Below, one piece after another: positions 26,149 to 34,562 of a stretch of DNA of 64,000 bases. This DNA comes from Epilithonimonas zeae (GTDB taxonomy: Bacteria > Bacteroidota > Bacteroidia > Flavobacteriales > Weeksellaceae), in contig NZ_CP075338.1 in the NCBI RefSeq assembly GCF_023278365.1, positions 3,534,001 to 3,598,000 on the forward strand, in the 5' to 3' direction. The notes beneath the pieces were generated by a model. It ran no database searches. It saw only the letters and a list, made by a program, of their open reading frames with translations, and had not been told where the DNA came from. Position 1 is the first letter of the stretch; the number at the start of each line of letters is the position of its first letter. The position numbers and the translations under genes are program-made.

Positions 26149-27345
26149 ATGGAAAAGGAAAAAAAGAAATTTACATTCAAGAAAGCGATTTCCATATTTT
26201 TGGGATTACTATTCGCGGTCGCTTTGGTTGGCGGAATCGGTTATCTTATTAAATCCAATTCGGCTGAGAACGAAGTGTTCCTGACCAGAAAACCAAGCAT
26301 CAAAAATTTGGATGATAAGGTAATGGCAACCGGGAAAATAGAACCTCGCGAAGAAATCGAAATCAAACCAAACATTGCCGGAATTATCCAAAGCATCAAT
26401 GTGGATGAAGGTGACAAGGTGGAAGCTGGACAATTGATAGCAACCATCAGAATTGTACCTAATATTACGGATGTTAACAATGCAACGATGCAAATCAATA
26501 ATTCTCAAATCCAGTTGACGAATGCAAAAATCAATGTTGAGAATCAACAAAAGCAATATGAGATGCAGGCGAAATTGTACAAACAGGGTGTGATTTCTAA
26601 ACAAGAATATATTACAGCTCAGCAACAATTGGAAACGACTGTTCAGCAACAAAAATTAGCTGTGCAACAGTTGAACGCTGCTCAAAAACAATTGCAAATT
26701 GTGAGAACTGGAGCAACGCCGGAATTGCAAAGTATGGCGACTACTCAAATCCGTGCAAAAGCGGCTGGAACAGTTTTAGAAATCCCTGTAAAAGTCGGAA
26801 GTCAGGTAATTGAAGCCAACTCGTTTAATGCCGGGACAACAATCTGTTCTATTGCAGACCTTAATTCATTGATTTTTAAAGGTGATATCGATGAAGCTCA
26901 GGCTGGAAAACTGAAGCAAGGAATGGATATGAGTGTGGTAATCGGTGCGCTTCAAAACAAATCTTTCCCAGGAAAATTAACCCTGATTGCTCCAAAAGGA
27001 ACCGAGGAAAGTGGAACGATAAAATTTGCTGTAGAAGGTGATGTTTTCAATAAAACCGGAGAATATATTAGAGCGGGATTTAGTGCCAACGGAGAAATTT
27101 TGTTGAGTTCTAAGAAAAATGCATTACTTTTGGATGAGTCACTGATCCAATATGAAAAGGGTAATAACAAATCTTTTGTAGAAGTAAAACAACCGAATGG
27201 TGGCTTCAAGAAAGTATATGTTAAGTTAGGTTCAAGTGACGGAATCAATGTTCAAATCCTTTCTGGAATTGATAAAAATGCAGAAGTAAAAGTCTGGAAC
27301 CCATCTGATAAAGACAAGGAAGAACTGAAAGATAAAAAGAAATAA
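26149..27345 (+). CDS. Periplasmic adaptor (HlyD/MacA-type membrane fusion protein)
   Basis: The 398-aa product has one N-terminal membrane anchor (about 14-33). Then come a biotinyl-lipoyl half-domain ('GKIEPREEIEIKPNIAGIIQSINVDEGDKVEAGQLIATI'-like; only parts are quoted by family pattern), a Gln-rich alpha-hairpin (about 105-195), the returning lipoyl half and beta-barrel, and a membrane-proximal domain. The charged tail is 'KDKEELKDKKK'. It bridges the inner-membrane permeases and the TolC-like channel encoded divergently. A strong terminator follows at 27373-27403. Confidence 0.9.
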   Translation: MEKEKKKFTFKKAISIFLGLLFAVALVGGIGYLIKSNSAENEVFLTRKPSIKNLDDKVMATGKIEPREEIEIKPNIAGIIQSINVDEGDKVEAGQLIATIRIVPNITDVNNATMQINNSQIQLTNAKINVENQQKQYEMQAKLYKQGVISKQEYITAQQQLETTVQQQKLAVQQLNAAQKQLQIVRTGATPELQSMATTQIRAKAAGTVLEIPVKVGSQVIEANSFNAGTTICSIADLNSLIFKGDIDEAQAGKLKQGMDMSVVIGALQNKSFPGKLTLIAPKGTEESGTIKFAVEGDVFNKTGEYIRAGFSANGEILLSSKKNALLLDESLIQYEKGNNKSFVEVKQPNGGFKKVYVKLGSSDGINVQILSGIDKNAEVKVWNPSDKDKEELKDKKK

Positions 27346-27372
27346 TAGACCTTTAATTATAATTGTTAAAAG

Positions 27373-27409
27373 AATCCGTCTCGTTTTTATAGCGAGACGG
27401 ATTTTTTAT
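27373..27409. terminator. Bidirectional terminator after the adaptor gene
   Basis: aatccgtctcg (27373-27383) and cgagacggatt (27393-27403) form a perfect 11-bp stem with a 9-base loop, followed by a T-run. It lies between convergent genes. Confidence 0.85.
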
Positions 27410-27410
27410 T

Positions 27411-28076
27411 TTAAAACATTTTGCCGTAGAAAGATGTGATGTCAAAGTAGTATCGAACTTCAGTTCCATCAGCTTTTTTGAGAGAAAGAATGTCATACAT
27501 TTTTCCTTTGTTTTCTGAAAGAGACTGGCTTTGCATTGTACAGTCCGAACAATTTTCTCTTATATATTTGTATTCGTCGGGCACGCTTTTTACTTTGATG
27601 GCTTTTTCAAAGGATGAACCGTCTTTTACAGATTTACTTTTGTTATTAAAATCTTTGCGGGTGTCTATGAATTCATAAGGATTTTGATTCATATCTACAC
27701 TGATCTTATCGGACTTGAATTTTATATGATTTTTGTCGATGACTTGGTAGGTGTAAGTATCTGTCATTCCAGATTCTGTGTGCGCTTCGAAAAATTTTCC
27801 GTCTTGGATCCACCAATTTCCGGTCTCAACACTTTTTTGACTTTCCCCATCTTTACAGAATGTAAAATCTAAGACAAAAGTGCCATCATTGTTTCTTGTC
27901 ATAATCCATTCTTTTGCCATTCCTTCGATCTGTTCATCTTTTTCTGAGCCTGCCCATTCGCCGGATAAACGTTTGTCGATTTGTTTTCCGTTGGATAAAG
28001 TTGTCATTGAACTTCCACAAGAAATTAAAAAGAGGCTGGAAATAGCAACAGCCATACAGTTGATTATTAGTTTCAT
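27411..28076 (-). CDS. Hypothetical lipoprotein
   Basis: The 221-aa product has a signal ending in the lipobox LISC at residues 17-20, so Cys20 should be lipid-modified. The body contains beta-type stretches ('LSGEWAGSEKDE', 'GNWWIQDGKFFEA', 'YTYQVIDKNHIKFKS') resembling lipocalin-like or C-terminal-domain stress lipoproteins of Bacteroidetes, but no family is recognised with confidence. The start codon is preceded on the minus strand by an uninterrupted run of 16 A residues, an exceptional A-tract exactly where initiation takes place. Confidence 0.65.
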   Translation of the reverse strand: MKLIINCMAVAISSLFLISCGSSMTTLSNGKQIDKRLSGEWAGSEKDEQIEGMAKEWIMTRNNDGTFVLDFTFCKDGESQKSVETGNWWIQDGKFFEAHTESGMTDTYTYQVIDKNHIKFKSDKISVDMNQNPYEFIDTRKDFNNKSKSVKDGSSFEKAIKVKSVPDEYKYIRENCSDCTMQSQSLSENKGKMYDILSLKKADGTEVRYYFDITSFYGKMF

Positions 28077-28124
28077 TTTTTTTTTTTTTTTTAAATAAAT
28101 TATTATTTAAATATTATTCAAAAA

Positions 28125-28153
28125 AAATACTGCAATTGTTTTGCAGTATTTAT
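28125..28153 (-). terminator. Terminator after the TonB-dependent receptor gene
   Basis: aaatactgcaa (28125-28135) and ttgcagtattt (28141-28151) form a perfect 11-bp stem with a 5-base loop. On the minus strand it is followed by a T-rich run. Confidence 0.8.
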
Positions 28154-28171
28154 ATTTCTATTGTTTTAGGA

Positions 28172-30685
28172 TTACATTGGTGGCATATCGTCACCTCCAT
28201 TGCTATTAGAATTGATGTCTTTTTTACGTTTTGGTTGCTCAATCTTTTCTCCTTGTTTGAAACGGTAAGTCAAAGATAAAGAAAACTGTCTAGGATTCCA
28301 TTGCATATACATATCTCGTGTATAGTTCGGTCCATAGTTCGTAGTTTCTCTTGCTCTTGTATTGAAAATATCTTGAATATTAAAAGCTAAAGTACCGTTA
28401 CCTTTCCAAATTGTTTTTGTTGCACCGAGATTGAAGAAATAAATTGATTTTTGATTTTGACTGGCATTCTTTTGTCCTCCTCTAAAATTAGATTGAATTT
28501 GAATACTAAAGGTTTTGTCGAATCTAAAAGTATTAGCTAATCTTGCTCTGGAAGAAAAACCATCACCATTATAAGATTGGACTAAAACATTATTGATATA
28601 AAGATCACCTCTTGTTTTATAACCAAATAAATCAATATTTCCCATTATTTTCCACCACGAGAACGGATCATAAGTTCCATTAAAATCTAAACCGTAACGA
28701 TCTTCGCTTCCAACATTATTAGGTCCAAGTGTGAAGGCTCCCGGATCTGTAATGTCCTGTATGATGGCAAATTGAATATTGTCCTTTTCTTTTCTATAGT
28801 ATAAAGTTGGATTGATTGTTACTTTACTTTTCGACAAATTATATCCAAGTTCAAATGAATCAATATACGAAGGATTCAAATCTGGATTTCCTTGAAAAAC
28901 GTTTCTTACATCATTAGGAGAAGAAATAGGAATCAAGAAAAATGATCTTGGTCGATCAATTCTTCTAGAATAATTTAACAAGATTTGATTGTTTTTTGCA
29001 AAATCATAGCTTAGGAACACACTTGGGAAAAGATTGTTGTAATTCTTCTTTTTATCTGTAGTCTGTCCAGTATCTACATCTGGTTGCAAAAGATTTCTTG
29101 TGGGATAATTAAAATTAACATTCGTAAGTTCATCTCTCAAACCTACTTGATAAGAAAGTGCGCCTATTTTACTCTTGAACTGGAGGTAAAATGCATTGAA
29201 CGTTTCTGTGTAATTTGCAGGCCCAGTAAATCTACCTAGAATAGTAGGATTTGTTTCATCAGCAAGTAATCTTTGTGTGAAGAAATCATAATCATTGTTG
29301 TTATGATCTAGTCTATATCCAGCATTGAACAACGAGTTTTCTCCAATTGGTAACTCATAGTCTACTTTAGCAATTACAGATTTGTTTTCTGTCTTGGTTT
29401 TAGATGTTGTTAATGAACTAAAGATATTATTGTCCGTAGCTGTAATTTTAGAATCATTACTTGATTGATTACTTTGAAGACTTAATGATAAGGAAATATT
29501 TTGACCTTTGTCATCAAATTTGTGATCAATACCAAAATCACCTTGCATTCCAGTATTAGTATTTCTACCGATTGCATCTCTAGTGGTAAAATCTATACTT
29601 CCATCTCTATTGTAATTGGTGTATTTTATAGGGTTAGTGCTTTCATTTTCGAAAGTTCTAATAGTACCGCTTAAGTTAACGGATGTATTCGGAGAAATAT
29701 CATAAACTACTCCAAGATTTGCATTGTAATTATTGTTCTTGGACTCGTTTATACTATTTTGGTTAAAGGATAACAAATCTCCAGATGTGTAATTTGTTGT
29801 CGATCTGTTGGTGTTTTTATTTTCCTGATAACCACCGCCACCATTTAAGAACCAACTCCAGTTTCCTTTTTTCCAGCTCAGGTTGGTGTTGAGATTAGTT
29901 TTTGGAAGATAACCCAAGGTTCCAATTACGCTTCCGTTGAAGCCTAATTTTGTTGTTTTTTTCAAAATGATATTAAGAATACCTGCGGTACCTGAGGCAT
30001 CATATTTTGCAGATGGATTGGTTATGACTTCAATTCTTTCTATTTGATCTGCCGGTATGGCTTGTAATGCATTTGCTCCATCATCAATGCCTAAAAGTGC
30101 AGATGGTTTTCCATTTACTAAAAATCTGACATTAGAGCTTCCTCTCATAGAAACTGTTCCGTCTGTATCTACAGAAACAGATGGAACATTTTGCAAAACA
30201 TCTTGCAAGTTACCACCAACTGCAGTTAAGTCACTTTTTACGTCGTAGGTTTTCTTGTCTAGCTCAACTTTATAAGGTTTTGTAGATTGTGCAGTAATCA
30301 CAACGCCTTGGATGTCAGTTGTATTATTAAGGTTAGCTTTTCCGTCAGAAACAACAACGAAGGGTGCAATGGCGCCAGCTTTCTCTACTCTGATTGTTTG
30401 CGTGAATTTTTTATAATCAACTGCTTCAATGCTTACATCATAGCTTCCTGGCGCCAAGTCTAATTTATAGTTTCCGTCAGCATCTGCCAAAGCTGCATCA
30501 CTTAATTGAGAATTTTGTTGATTTTTAAAAGTTATGGATGCATATCCAACACCGCCATTTGTATCTTTTACGTTTCCAGAAACATTCACTTTTTGCTGAG
30601 CCATTATAAAACTCGTAGCTCCAATGGTTAAGGCTAACCCAAAGAATTTTTTCTGAAATACACTTACAATTTCCGTTCGTTCCAT
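28172..30685 (-). CDS. TonB-dependent receptor / outer-membrane beta-barrel protein
   Basis: The 837-aa product has a signal sequence (up to about 'SFIMAQ'). A carboxypeptidase-regulatory-like domain follows (about 32-115; 'VNVSGNVKDTNGGVGYASIT', 'DADGNYKLDLAPGSYDV'). The plug domain comes next, with 'LQDVLQNVPSVSVDTDGTVSMRG' near 155-180 and 'IERIEVITNPSAKYDASGTAG'-type sequence near 215-235. A large beta-barrel forms the remainder. This is the Bacteroidetes OMP_b-brl_3 layout. It probably imports a TonB-energised nutrient, but no substrate-specific partner (SusD, siderophore gene) is adjacent. The acidic tail 'GGDDMPPM' is unusual. It follows mltG by 26 bases. Confidence 0.88.
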   Translation of the reverse strand: MERTEIVSVFQKKFFGLALTIGATSFIMAQQKVNVSGNVKDTNGGVGYASITFKNQQNSQLSDAALADADGNYKLDLAPGSYDVSIEAVDYKKFTQTIRVEKAGAIAPFVVVSDGKANLNNTTDIQGVVITAQSTKPYKVELDKKTYDVKSDLTAVGGNLQDVLQNVPSVSVDTDGTVSMRGSSNVRFLVNGKPSALLGIDDGANALQAIPADQIERIEVITNPSAKYDASGTAGILNIILKKTTKLGFNGSVIGTLGYLPKTNLNTNLSWKKGNWSWFLNGGGGYQENKNTNRSTTNYTSGDLLSFNQNSINESKNNNYNANLGVVYDISPNTSVNLSGTIRTFENESTNPIKYTNYNRDGSIDFTTRDAIGRNTNTGMQGDFGIDHKFDDKGQNISLSLSLQSNQSSNDSKITATDNNIFSSLTTSKTKTENKSVIAKVDYELPIGENSLFNAGYRLDHNNNDYDFFTQRLLADETNPTILGRFTGPANYTETFNAFYLQFKSKIGALSYQVGLRDELTNVNFNYPTRNLLQPDVDTGQTTDKKKNYNNLFPSVFLSYDFAKNNQILLNYSRRIDRPRSFFLIPISSPNDVRNVFQGNPDLNPSYIDSFELGYNLSKSKVTINPTLYYRKEKDNIQFAIIQDITDPGAFTLGPNNVGSEDRYGLDFNGTYDPFSWWKIMGNIDLFGYKTRGDLYINNVLVQSYNGDGFSSRARLANTFRFDKTFSIQIQSNFRGGQKNASQNQKSIYFFNLGATKTIWKGNGTLAFNIQDIFNTRARETTNYGPNYTRDMYMQWNPRQFSLSLTYRFKQGEKIEQPKRKKDINSNSNGGDDMPPM

Positions 30686-30711
30686 TATTGTTTATTTTTC
30701 GCTTTTTCTCT

Positions 30712-31737
30712 TTATTTTATTTGTTTGCTGTTCAGCCAGTCTTGATAGGCTTTTGCATTCTTGGCGTGTTCCGCATCATTATCTGTGAATTTATGATAAC
30801 CGAATCTCGCAGGATCGGCGCACATAAAAATGTAGTTGTTTTTTTCTGCTTCTAAAACTGCGTTCAATGAGTTTTTGTCTACAATACAAATGGGGCCTGG
30901 CGGAATTCCCTTGTTCGCATAAGTGTTATAAGGAGAAGGTTCTTTCAGGTGTTTGTAATAAACTCTCTTAATTTGTTGAGTGAAGTTACTCGCTTTGTTA
31001 ACTGCATAAATAACCGTCGGGTCACTCTGCAATTTCATTCCTTTTTTATAACGATTGATGTAAAGTCCGGCAATTGTTCTTTGTTCATCAGGTTTTCCAC
31101 CAGATTCTTTGTAAACGATAGAAGCTAGTGCGTAGATTTGATCTCTGGTTAATCCGGATTGTTTTTCTTTTTCGATTCTGTCAGCTGTCCAAAAATCTTT
31201 GTAATCTGATTCGAATTTGTTGAAGAATTCTTTTGGTGTTACCGTCCAGAAAAAATCATATGTATTATTGAAGAAATATTTTTTAAGGTCTTCTGCGTTT
31301 TTGTAACCTTTACTGATAGCAATTTCGTTCAGTTGATTAGCAAATTTCAAAGAATCAACTTCTGTCTTTTTGGTAACTCTTCCAATCATCTGGTAAACAT
31401 CATCGAAATCTTTAATCCTGAAAGAATTAGGCGTTTGATTTCCTGCAAGAATCATATTGGCAATTTCGCGGTTGTTCATTCCTGGTTTCAGTTCGTATCG
31501 CCCAGGGTTGTAATTTTCTTTCAGATTTTTATCGTCTGCAATACTCGCAAAGTTGTCTTGATTTTTAACGAAAGGCGAAATTGAATCCAAAATTTGTTTG
31601 TAAGAAGAATGATGTGGAATCAAAACAAATCCTTCTTTTTCCACATTATTACCAAGATATTTATTGTAAAATCGCAATCCACAGAAACCAAGGATTGCTA
31701 TTAATACAACTGATATGATAAGAATTATTTTTTTCAT
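30712..31737 (-). CDS. mltG: Endolytic peptidoglycan transglycosylase MltG
   Basis: The 341-aa product has one N-terminal membrane anchor (4-22) and the YceG-like domain. The catalytic glutamate is Glu211 in 'LASIVYKESGG'. It is followed by 'EQRTIAGLYINRYKKGMKLQSD' and 'YNTYANKGIPPGPI', which are diagnostic for MltG. The enzyme cuts nascent glycan strands in the periplasm and so sets chain length. It is 20 bases downstream of dapF on the same strand, so two cell-wall genes are paired. Confidence 0.93.
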   Translation of the reverse strand: MKKIILIISVVLIAILGFCGLRFYNKYLGNNVEKEGFVLIPHHSSYKQILDSISPFVKNQDNFASIADDKNLKENYNPGRYELKPGMNNREIANMILAGNQTPNSFRIKDFDDVYQMIGRVTKKTEVDSLKFANQLNEIAISKGYKNAEDLKKYFFNNTYDFFWTVTPKEFFNKFESDYKDFWTADRIEKEKQSGLTRDQIYALASIVYKESGGKPDEQRTIAGLYINRYKKGMKLQSDPTVIYAVNKASNFTQQIKRVYYKHLKEPSPYNTYANKGIPPGPICIVDKNSLNAVLEAEKNNYIFMCADPARFGYHKFTDNDAEHAKNAKAYQDWLNSKQIK

Positions 31738-31757
31738 AGTTTTAAGTCTTCAGGCTT

Positions 31758-32522
31758 TTATAAATTAGTCTCTCCTTTAAAAACCTGAACAGCTGGACCT
31801 TCTAACCAAATGTTTTTGAATCCGTCTCCATTTTTTTCGGCATAAACTTTCAAATTGCCGCCCATTACTTTAATTCCAACAAACGTTTGATTATTATTTT
31901 TCATAAAAGTTAAAGCTGCAGCCGTAACGCCGGTTCCGCAACTGTAAGTTTCATCTTCAACACCTCGCTCATAAGTTCGTACAAAAAGTTCCTTGTCAGA
32001 CAATTTTTCTACGAAGTTGACATTGATACCTTCTTGCTTATAAGTTTCGGAATTTCGGATTTCGTTACCGTTTTTGTAAACATTATAATTATTTAACATT
32101 TCCACGTATTTAACATAATGTGGCGATCCCGTATTCAGAACAAAATTATTTCCGTCTTTATTGATGTTGTTTACATCACCCATTTTCAACTTTACAATAC
32201 CATTTTTGATTTCCGCTTCGTGGATTCCGTCAATAGCGGTAAAAGTTGTTCTATCTTCAATCATATCCAGAAAATGAGCAAAAGCCACAGAGCAACGTGC
32301 GCCGTTTCCACAGAAACTTTTAGAACCATCTGAGTTGTAATAATCGACTTCAAAATCAACATCTTCTGCGGAATTAATTTTAATTAATCCATCTGCACCA
32401 ATGCCGAATCTGCGGTCGCAAAGTTTCTGTATGTTTTCGATAGAAAGATCATCCCATTCGCCTAAACGGTTGTCTATCATCACAAAATCATTTCCTGTTC
32501 CTTGATATTTATAAAATTTCAT
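31758..32522 (-). CDS. dapF: Diaminopimelate epimerase
   Basis: The 254-aa product begins MKFYKYQGTGNDFVMIDNR. It carries the two catalytic cysteines in their conserved contexts: Cys71 in 'FCGNGARC' and Cys195 in 'SCGTGVTAAAL'. It interconverts LL- and meso-diaminopimelate in the cytoplasm for lysine and peptidoglycan synthesis. The length is slightly short of the usual 270-280 residues but all core motifs are present. It heads the dapF-mltG unit. Confidence 0.95.
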   Translation of the reverse strand: MKFYKYQGTGNDFVMIDNRLGEWDDLSIENIQKLCDRRFGIGADGLIKINSAEDVDFEVDYYNSDGSKSFCGNGARCSVAFAHFLDMIEDRTTFTAIDGIHEAEIKNGIVKLKMGDVNNINKDGNNFVLNTGSPHYVKYVEMLNNYNVYKNGNEIRNSETYKQEGINVNFVEKLSDKELFVRTYERGVEDETYSCGTGVTAAALTFMKNNNQTFVGIKVMGGNLKVYAEKNGDGFKNIWLEGPAVQVFKGETNL

Positions 32523-32716
32523 TATTTATTTGTCTGATTTTTAAATATTTATTTTGATTTTTCTAATCCAAGATCAAGCCAGTAAAAATACTTCTTTTAA
32601 AATAATTCAGTCTTGATATTTGTTATTTAAATTCACTCTAAATCTCAAAAAAATTCCATTCAAAATAATAGAAATTCTCAATCTCTCCAAATTAATATTT
32701 TTTAATAATATATAGC

Positions 32717-32724
32717 TATCTTTG
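32717..32724 (+). promoter_or_regulatory. Possible -7 box for the sigma factor gene
   Basis: The bases tatctttg match TAnnTTTG and end 12 bases before the ATG at 32737. No clear -33 TTG is seen. Confidence 0.35.
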
Positions 32725-32736
32725 TTCATTGAAAAA

Positions 32737-33294
32737 ATGAAAGAAGACCAGTTACTAGCTCTCATCATAAAAGCCAGAGATAAAAATCAAAAGGCTCAGA
32801 CACAGTTGATTAATCTATTTTGGGTTGATGTTTTTTCTTTTGTGATGAATAGAGTGAAGGATGAAAATGATGCAGATGAAATTACGGTTTCGGTATTTTC
32901 AAAAGTTCTTAACAAGCTGGATTTATTTGACCCTAATTTTCAATTCAAGACTTGGATTCTGACAATTGCTCAAAATACAATCATCGATTTCTGGAGAAGA
33001 AAAAACAGAGAGAATGAAGATGCAAGTGGCGGATTGGAGAATGTAAAGAACGAATTTGCAAGATCGCCGGAAGAACTGATGATTTCTGAAGAAGACCAAC
33101 AGAAAATCATCAAAATCATAGAAACAATGGATGCTAAAAATCAGGATATTATTCGTCTGAGATTTTTTGAAGAAAAGAGCATCAAAGAAATAGCGGAAGA
33201 ACTCAATCTTTCCGTAGCCAACACAAAAGTAAGGATAATGAGAGCTAAGAAAATTCTGGCCGAATTATTAAAAGAAGACGAAACAGATTTTTAA
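32737..33294 (+). CDS. RNA polymerase sigma factor, ECF/sigma-70 family
   Basis: The 185-aa product starts at ATG 32737 (MKEDQLLALIIKARDKNQKA); a TTG at 32722 is an unlikely alternative. The sigma region 2 core is 'FQFKTWILTIAQNTIIDFWRRKNRE'. The region 4 helix-turn-helix is 'DIIRLRFFEEKSIKEIAEELNLSVANTKVRIMRAKK'-like, with the typical ECF spacing. No anti-sigma gene is adjacent; it is followed after 15 bases by lipA, which suggests co-transcription. The controlled regulon cannot be inferred. Confidence 0.88.
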   Translation: MKEDQLLALIIKARDKNQKAQTQLINLFWVDVFSFVMNRVKDENDADEITVSVFSKVLNKLDLFDPNFQFKTWILTIAQNTIIDFWRRKNRENEDASGGLENVKNEFARSPEELMISEEDQQKIIKIIETMDAKNQDIIRLRFFEEKSIKEIAEELNLSVANTKVRIMRAKKILAELLKEDETDF

Positions 33295-33309
33295 TTTCAA
33301 AAAATCAAA

Positions 33310-34164
33310 ATGGAAGAAACAGTGACTCAAAAACCCAAATGGATTCGTGTAAAATTGCCAACAGGTAAGAATTATCGCGAGCTAAGAAATTTGGTTGATA
33401 AATATAAACTTAACACGATTTGCCAAAGTGGAAGCTGTCCGAATATGGGCGAATGTTGGGGCGAAGGAACGGCAACATTTATGATTCTGGGAAATATCTG
33501 TACCAGAAGTTGTGGTTTCTGTGGCGTGAAAACCGGGAAACCAATGGATGTCAATTGGGACGAACCGGAAAAAGTAGCACGTTCTATCAAATTAATGAAA
33601 ATCAAACATGCGGTTTTGACTTCGGTTGACAGAGATGATTTGAAAGATATGGGTTCGATTCTTTGGGCAGAAACAGTGAATGCTGTTCGCCGTATTTCTC
33701 CAGGAACAACTATGGAAACGCTGATTCCGGATTTCCAGGGTGTGACAAAACACATCGATAGATTGGTAGAAGTTGCTCCGGAAGTGATTTCCCACAATAT
33801 GGAAACAGTAAAACGTCTGACAAGAGAGGTGAGAATCCAGGCAAAATATGAACGTAGCTTGGAGGTTTTAAGATATCTGAAAGAAGCAGGACAAAACCGT
33901 ACAAAAACCGGTGTGATGCTTGGTTTAGGTGAAACAAAAGATGAAGTGTTCCAAACGATCGAAGATATCAGAAATGCTAATGTAGATGTGATTACATTAG
34001 GTCAATATCTTCAGCCGACTAAAAAACATCTTCCTGTTCAGAGATTTATCTCTCCGGAAGAATTTGATGAATATGGAGATTTTGCAAGAAATTTAGGCTT
34101 CCGTCACGTGGAAAGCTCACCTTTGGTAAGAAGTTCTTATCACGCAGAGAAACATATTCACTAA
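33310..34164 (+). CDS. lipA: Lipoyl synthase
   Basis: The 284-aa product is a radical-SAM enzyme. Cys38, Cys43 and Cys49 ('[12 protein letters not shown]') bind the auxiliary iron-sulfur cluster that is consumed as the sulfur source. Cys64, Cys68 and Cys71 ('CTRSCGFC') bind the radical-SAM cluster. The C-terminal '[12 protein letters not shown]' carries the serine that ligates the auxiliary cluster. It inserts two sulfurs into octanoyl groups on lipoyl domains. It is followed by a hairpin terminator. Confidence 0.96.
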   Translation: MEETVTQKPKWIRVKLPTGKNYRELRNLVDKYKLNTICQSGSCPNMGECWGEGTATFMILGNICTRSCGFCGVKTGKPMDVNWDEPEKVARSIKLMKIKHAVLTSVDRDDLKDMGSILWAETVNAVRRISPGTTMETLIPDFQGVTKHIDRLVEVAPEVISHNMETVKRLTREVRIQAKYERSLEVLRYLKEAGQNRTKTGVMLGLGETKDEVFQTIEDIRNANVDVITLGQYLQPTKKHLPVQRFISPEEFDEYGDFARNLGFRHVESSPLVRSSYHAEKHIH

Positions 34165-34189
34165 GAATTTACTTCATATACAAAATAAA

Positions 34190-34214
34190 AAAAGACTCCT
34201 ATATGGAGTCTTTT
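34190..34214. terminator. Bidirectional terminator after lipA
   Basis: aaaagactcc (34190-34199) and ggagtctttt (34205-34214) pair around a 5-base loop. The stop codon of the minus-strand small membrane protein gene lies at 34199-34201, so its last codons form one arm. Confidence 0.75.
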
Positions 34215-34387
34215 ACTTTTGGTTCCACTGGCTGTACTTTATCAGTTTGGTTCATCTGTTCCACTTGTTGCGGAATAAACATCATATACGCAAAATATCC
34301 TAAAAGGAATAAAACGACAATAATGATAATTGCCATCATGGGACCTTTGTTGGTCTCACTGTCAGGTTTTGGAATATCTGGTCTCAT
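34199..34387 (-). CDS. Small single-pass membrane protein, hypothetical
   Basis: The 62-aa product has a polar N-terminus (MRPDIPKPDSETNKGPM). One strongly hydrophobic helix spans about residues 17-38 (MAIIIIVVLFLLGYFAYMMF), followed by a polar Gln/Val/Pro tail. Charge distribution and size look like a real membrane peptide rather than a chance frame, and it fills an otherwise empty gap between lipA and amt. Its last codons and stop are part of the shared terminator hairpin. No function is assigned. Confidence 0.55.
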   Translation of the reverse strand: MRPDIPKPDSETNKGPMMAIIIIVVLFLLGYFAYMMFIPQQVEQMNQTDKVQPVEPKVKDSI

Positions 34388-34534
34388 AATTTATTTTTAT
34401 TGATAATATATCAAAACTGATGCCTTGTTGTTTTAATTTTTCAAGATATTAGTAACTGTGAGTGTATTTGTTTTTATTAATGAAAAATTAAGGGTTTGAT
34501 TTTGAATTTTTATGATTATTTGAAATTAACCCCA

Positions 34535-34542
34535 TATATTTG
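34535..34542 (+). promoter_or_regulatory. Possible -7 box for amt
   Basis: tatatttg matches TAnnTTTG, 20 bases before the ATG at 34563. No TTG is found at the usual 19-21-base distance, so support is partial. Confidence 0.35.
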
Positions 34543-34562
34543 CAGGGTTAAATTCAAAATAT

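Noticed and set aside
32737-33294. ECF sigma with an anti-sigma/FecR partner
   Set aside because: Neither neighbour is an anti-sigma gene; lipA follows directly and dapF is divergent upstream.
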